From: Tetragenococcus koreensis
Lineage (GTDB): Bacteria > Bacillota > Bacilli > Lactobacillales > Enterococcaceae
Direction of reading: 5' to 3'
DNA length: 64,000 nt
Assembly: GCF_003795145.1 (NCBI RefSeq)
Contig: NZ_CP027786.1
Coordinates: forward strand, 1,860,001-1,924,000
The notes below the pieces were generated by a model. The model saw nothing but the letters and a program-made list of their open reading frames with translations, was not told the DNA's origin and searched no databases. Position numbers and translations under genes: made by a program. Position 1 is the first letter of the stretch, and each line of letters starts with the position of its first letter. This document shows positions 61,883-64,000 of this stretch, piece by piece.

Positions 61883-62692
61883 CTAATTTCCAATAATGCC
61901 CAATGCTGACAAGGCAACACTCACGATTAAAACAATAAAGATCGCTTTCGTTGAAGTCATATTTTTCTTTCCTAATAGCCAGTAAACCCCACCAACAATT
62001 GCTGCTGGTATCAGTTTTGGCATAATCATATCTAAACTATTTTGCAAATCCAGCGGTACACCGCCGATACTTGGTGCTGCAGCAATATTGACATTAATCA
62101 TAGTCGCAACTAAGGCCCCTACCATGAATACCCCTAGCAAGGTTGCAGCATCGGTTAAAGCAGCCAGTTGATCTTGCATGTCCGTTATTAAAGAAACCCC
62201 TTGTCGATGAGCAATTTCTAGTTGCTTCCAACGAAAAATCATCACTAAAACTTGCGCTACTATCCAAATCAAAACACCTACTGCGCTTCCGTTGGTTGCC
62301 ATATTTGCAGCTAAAGCCCCAAAAATTGCTGGTATCAATGCCGCGAAGATAGAGTCGCCTATGGCCGCAAAAGAGCCCATCAAACCAACTTTTAGTCCAT
62401 TTACTGTTTCTTTTCCATCAATTCCTTGTTCTTCTTCAACGGCTAAATCAATACCTGTGATAATAGTATTAAAGAAATTGGATGTATTAAAGAATTGGGT
62501 ATGAACTTTCATCATTTCTTTTAATTCGGGCGTATCATCACCATAAATTTTACGTAATTGTGGTAAGATCAGATATAAATACCCAGTCCCTTGCATACGC
62601 TCATAGTTCCAGCCTGCTTGAAAGGTCAACAAACTTCTACGGTTGATTTGATTAAAATCTTTTTTTGTTAACTTATAATTAGAGTTCGTCAT
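61883..62692 (-). CDS. PTS mannose-family EIID component (second system)
   Basis: EIID membrane subunit, 269 aa from ATG 62692. KLTKKDFNQINRRSLLTFQAGWNYERMQGTGYLYLILPQL and VGLMGSFAAIGDSIFAALIPAIFGAL are family signatures. The chosen start lies inside the last codons of the EIIC gene (14-base overlap) with GAGGGGG upstream; the longer frame would overlap it by 92 bases. Confidence 0.9.
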   Translation of the reverse strand: MTNSNYKLTKKDFNQINRRSLLTFQAGWNYERMQGTGYLYLILPQLRKIYGDDTPELKEMMKVHTQFFNTSNFFNTIITGIDLAVEEEQGIDGKETVNGLKVGLMGSFAAIGDSIFAALIPAIFGALAANMATNGSAVGVLIWIVAQVLVMIFRWKQLEIAHRQGVSLITDMQDQLAALTDAATLLGVFMVGALVATMINVNIAAAPSIGGVPLDLQNSLDMIMPKLIPAAIVGGVYWLLGKKNMTSTKAIFIVLIVSVALSALGIIGN

Positions 62693-63578
62693 CTTCAATT
62701 TCCCCCTCTGTTGACTCCTCTTGAGTGTTTGCTGTGGTTTGCTGTGGTGTACCTTTGCCATTTTGCCCATTCTTATAACTAATTGTAGCTAAGGCAAGAC
62801 CAATCAAGGTAATCGCCAGCATAGGTAAAGCATTGAATGTTCCTTCAAAGTTTTCTACGACTTCAGCTACATTTTCTCCTAACAATTGAATGTCGCTAAA
62901 TACTACAGTTAATAAAGCAGTTATGGTGAAACCTAGTATAAGATAGGGTAAGTGTTTTTTGACTGGTAAATAACGTAGTAAAATAGCAAAACCAACAGCT
63001 GGTAAAACAGCACCAGCAACTTCCAATCCATCTCCTAACCATTGCAGTTCATTATTTAAGACACCAACCACACTTTGAACCAGACCACCGCCAAAAGTTA
63101 AAGCTAAAAATACGGGGACCATCCGAGACAGCGTCCAGGGCGCAATGCCTAGTAAGAAATTACGTTCGATCCCTTTGTAATCAAATTCTTCAATCTTTTT
63201 ATCTATACGATGTGCAAAAAAAGTATTGGCAAAACGCGCCAAAATATCTAGTTGGACTAACAAACTAGCTACCGGGACGCCAATTGCTGAAATGGCTTGT
63301 TGTGGATTCATTCCCAAAGAAACAGAAAAAGCCGTCGCCATAATCGTTCCTGTGTTGGCATCGATACGTGTCGCTCCTCCAAATGTTCCTACGCCTAAAA
63401 TCGTCAGTTGCAGCGAGCCGCCGATCACCAGACCTGTGGTTAAATCTCCCATGATCAAACCACTGATCATCCCTGCAAAAACAGGGGAACTTGCTGAAGA
63501 GTAAATGTGTAACTCATCCCAAATTTGATAACCTGCATACAATGTTAATAAAAGAATCTGCCACCATGTAATTGTCAT
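62679..63578 (-). CDS. PTS mannose-family EIIC component (second system)
   Basis: Permease subunit, 299 aa. SPVFAGMISGLIMGDLTTGLVIGGSLQLTILGVGTFGGATRIDANTG spans about residues 31-77 and is the EIIC core. Eight or so hydrophobic stretches follow, and then a long acidic, Thr-rich tail (about 265-299). Paralogous to the subunit at 47864-48634 but clearly divergent, so the sugar may differ. Confidence 0.92.
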   Translation of the reverse strand: MTITWWQILLLTLYAGYQIWDELHIYSSASSPVFAGMISGLIMGDLTTGLVIGGSLQLTILGVGTFGGATRIDANTGTIMATAFSVSLGMNPQQAISAIGVPVASLLVQLDILARFANTFFAHRIDKKIEEFDYKGIERNFLLGIAPWTLSRMVPVFLALTFGGGLVQSVVGVLNNELQWLGDGLEVAGAVLPAVGFAILLRYLPVKKHLPYLILGFTITALLTVVFSDIQLLGENVAEVVENFEGTFNALPMLAITLIGLALATISYKNGQNGKGTPQQTTANTQEESTEGEIEDDEL

Positions 63579-63592
63579 GATTTTCCCTCCCC

Positions 63593-64000
63593 CTATGCTT
63601 TCAAAAGACTCATAAAGTCTTCAGCTTTGTCATTGGGTACCATTTGGGAAATCAAATGAACCCCTTTTTCATTTAATAATTTAAAGTTTTCAACATCATC
63701 ATCTGTTACATTAATCGAACGTGTTATTGAGCGCGTTTCATCGTTTTGTGACATATTACCGATATTGATTTCTTCAATAGGAACCCCTTTTTCCGTTAGT
63801 GTTACAAAATATTCAGGTCGTTTTGCGATAATCAATAATCGCTGTGAATCATATTTACCAGCTAAAATGTTATTTATGGCTTTTTCAATTGGCAAAACAC
63901 TTAACTTCACGCCAGTTGGTGTGGCCATTTTCAATCCGCTTTTTTCGACATCATTCGTTGCTACTTCATCATCTACTACCATAATGCGTGTAATATTTAA
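63593..64000 (-). CDS. PTS mannose-family EIIB component (second system), cut by window edge
   Basis: The open frame continues past the right edge: codons before ATG 63982 read LNITRI, the usual lead-in to the VVDDEVATND stretch. The phospho-His region lies outside the window. Visible parts are KMATPTGVKLSVLPIEKAI, LLIIAKRPEYFVTL and EEINIGNMSQNDETRSITRSI, typical of EIIB-Man/Sor. It is probably the first or second gene of the operon. Confidence 0.88.
   Translation of the reverse strand, partial: LNITRIMVVDDEVATNDVEKSGLKMATPTGVKLSVLPIEKAINNILAGKYDSQRLLIIAKRPEYFVTLTEKGVPIEEINIGNMSQNDETRSITRSINVTDDDVENFKLLNEKGVHLISQMVPNDKAEDFMSLLKA

Noticed and set aside
1-64000. tRNA or rRNA genes
   Set aside because: I saw no cloverleaf with the GTTCRA T-arm and CCA context, and no ribosomal RNA stretches; a covariance-model scan would settle this.

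Overview
The window is low-GC Bacillota chromosome. It looks like Enterococcaceae, and most likely Tetragenococcus. The evidence is an Enterococcus hirae-type sodium V-ATPase operon (ntpFIKECGABD), a paired argR locus, the tagatose-6-phosphate lactose pathway, and a heavy insertion-sequence load. Genus is an inference from gene content, not a database match.

Layout. (1) 1-4.5 kb: two ArgR-type regulators separated by two identical IS copies in tandem. (2) 5-15.6 kb: sugar island. A lacA-lacB-HAD-lacC-lacD-lacF-lacG-lacE operon on the minus strand diverges from a galactitol-type PTS (gatABC) on the plus strand, followed by the DeoR-type repressor lacR. Both PTSs can feed the LacABCD route, and shared LacR-like boxes plus a cre site lie between them. 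(3) 15.6-20.5 kb: GNAT enzyme, TetR/HXXEE membrane protein pair, permuted papain-like protein, lipase-like hydrolase, rpsI and rplM with a leader. (4) 20.6-22.5 kb: ISL3-family IS and an array of degenerate repeats. (5) 22.5-29.2 kb: ROK sugar kinase, nucleoside hydrolase, nucleoside-binding lipoprotein, LURP-one/SPFH pair, tRNA hydroxylase TrhO and an esterase. (6) 29.3-39.7 kb: Na+-V-ATPase operon preceded by an Rrf2 gene and a terminator/attenuator, then MgtC-like and rhodanese-like genes. (7) 39.7-46.3 kb: frameshifted ISLre2 element, P1B-4 metal ATPase with ArsR-type operators, a deaminase broken by one stop codon, an SDR, and a divergent coiled-coil/S24-repressor module. (8) 46.3-54 kb: a mannose-family PTS operon with a sigma-54 promoter whose LevR activator is split by an IS4 element. 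(9) 54.1-61.3 kb: a nested mobile-element stack (ISLre2 holding an IS4 element holding a group II intron), then a DUF924 gene cut at its 3' end by another IS. (10) 61.4-64 kb: a second mannose-family PTS running off the right edge.

The main theme is genome decay driven by IS elements. Several losses can be reconstructed exactly from target duplications: LevR restores to 930 codons in frame, and the nested ISLre2 transposase to 472. I did not find a convincing new defence or biosynthetic system. The least explained local structures are the 22.2-22.5 kb repeat array, the small S24-repressor/coiled-coil module, and the terminator in front of the V-ATPase operon.
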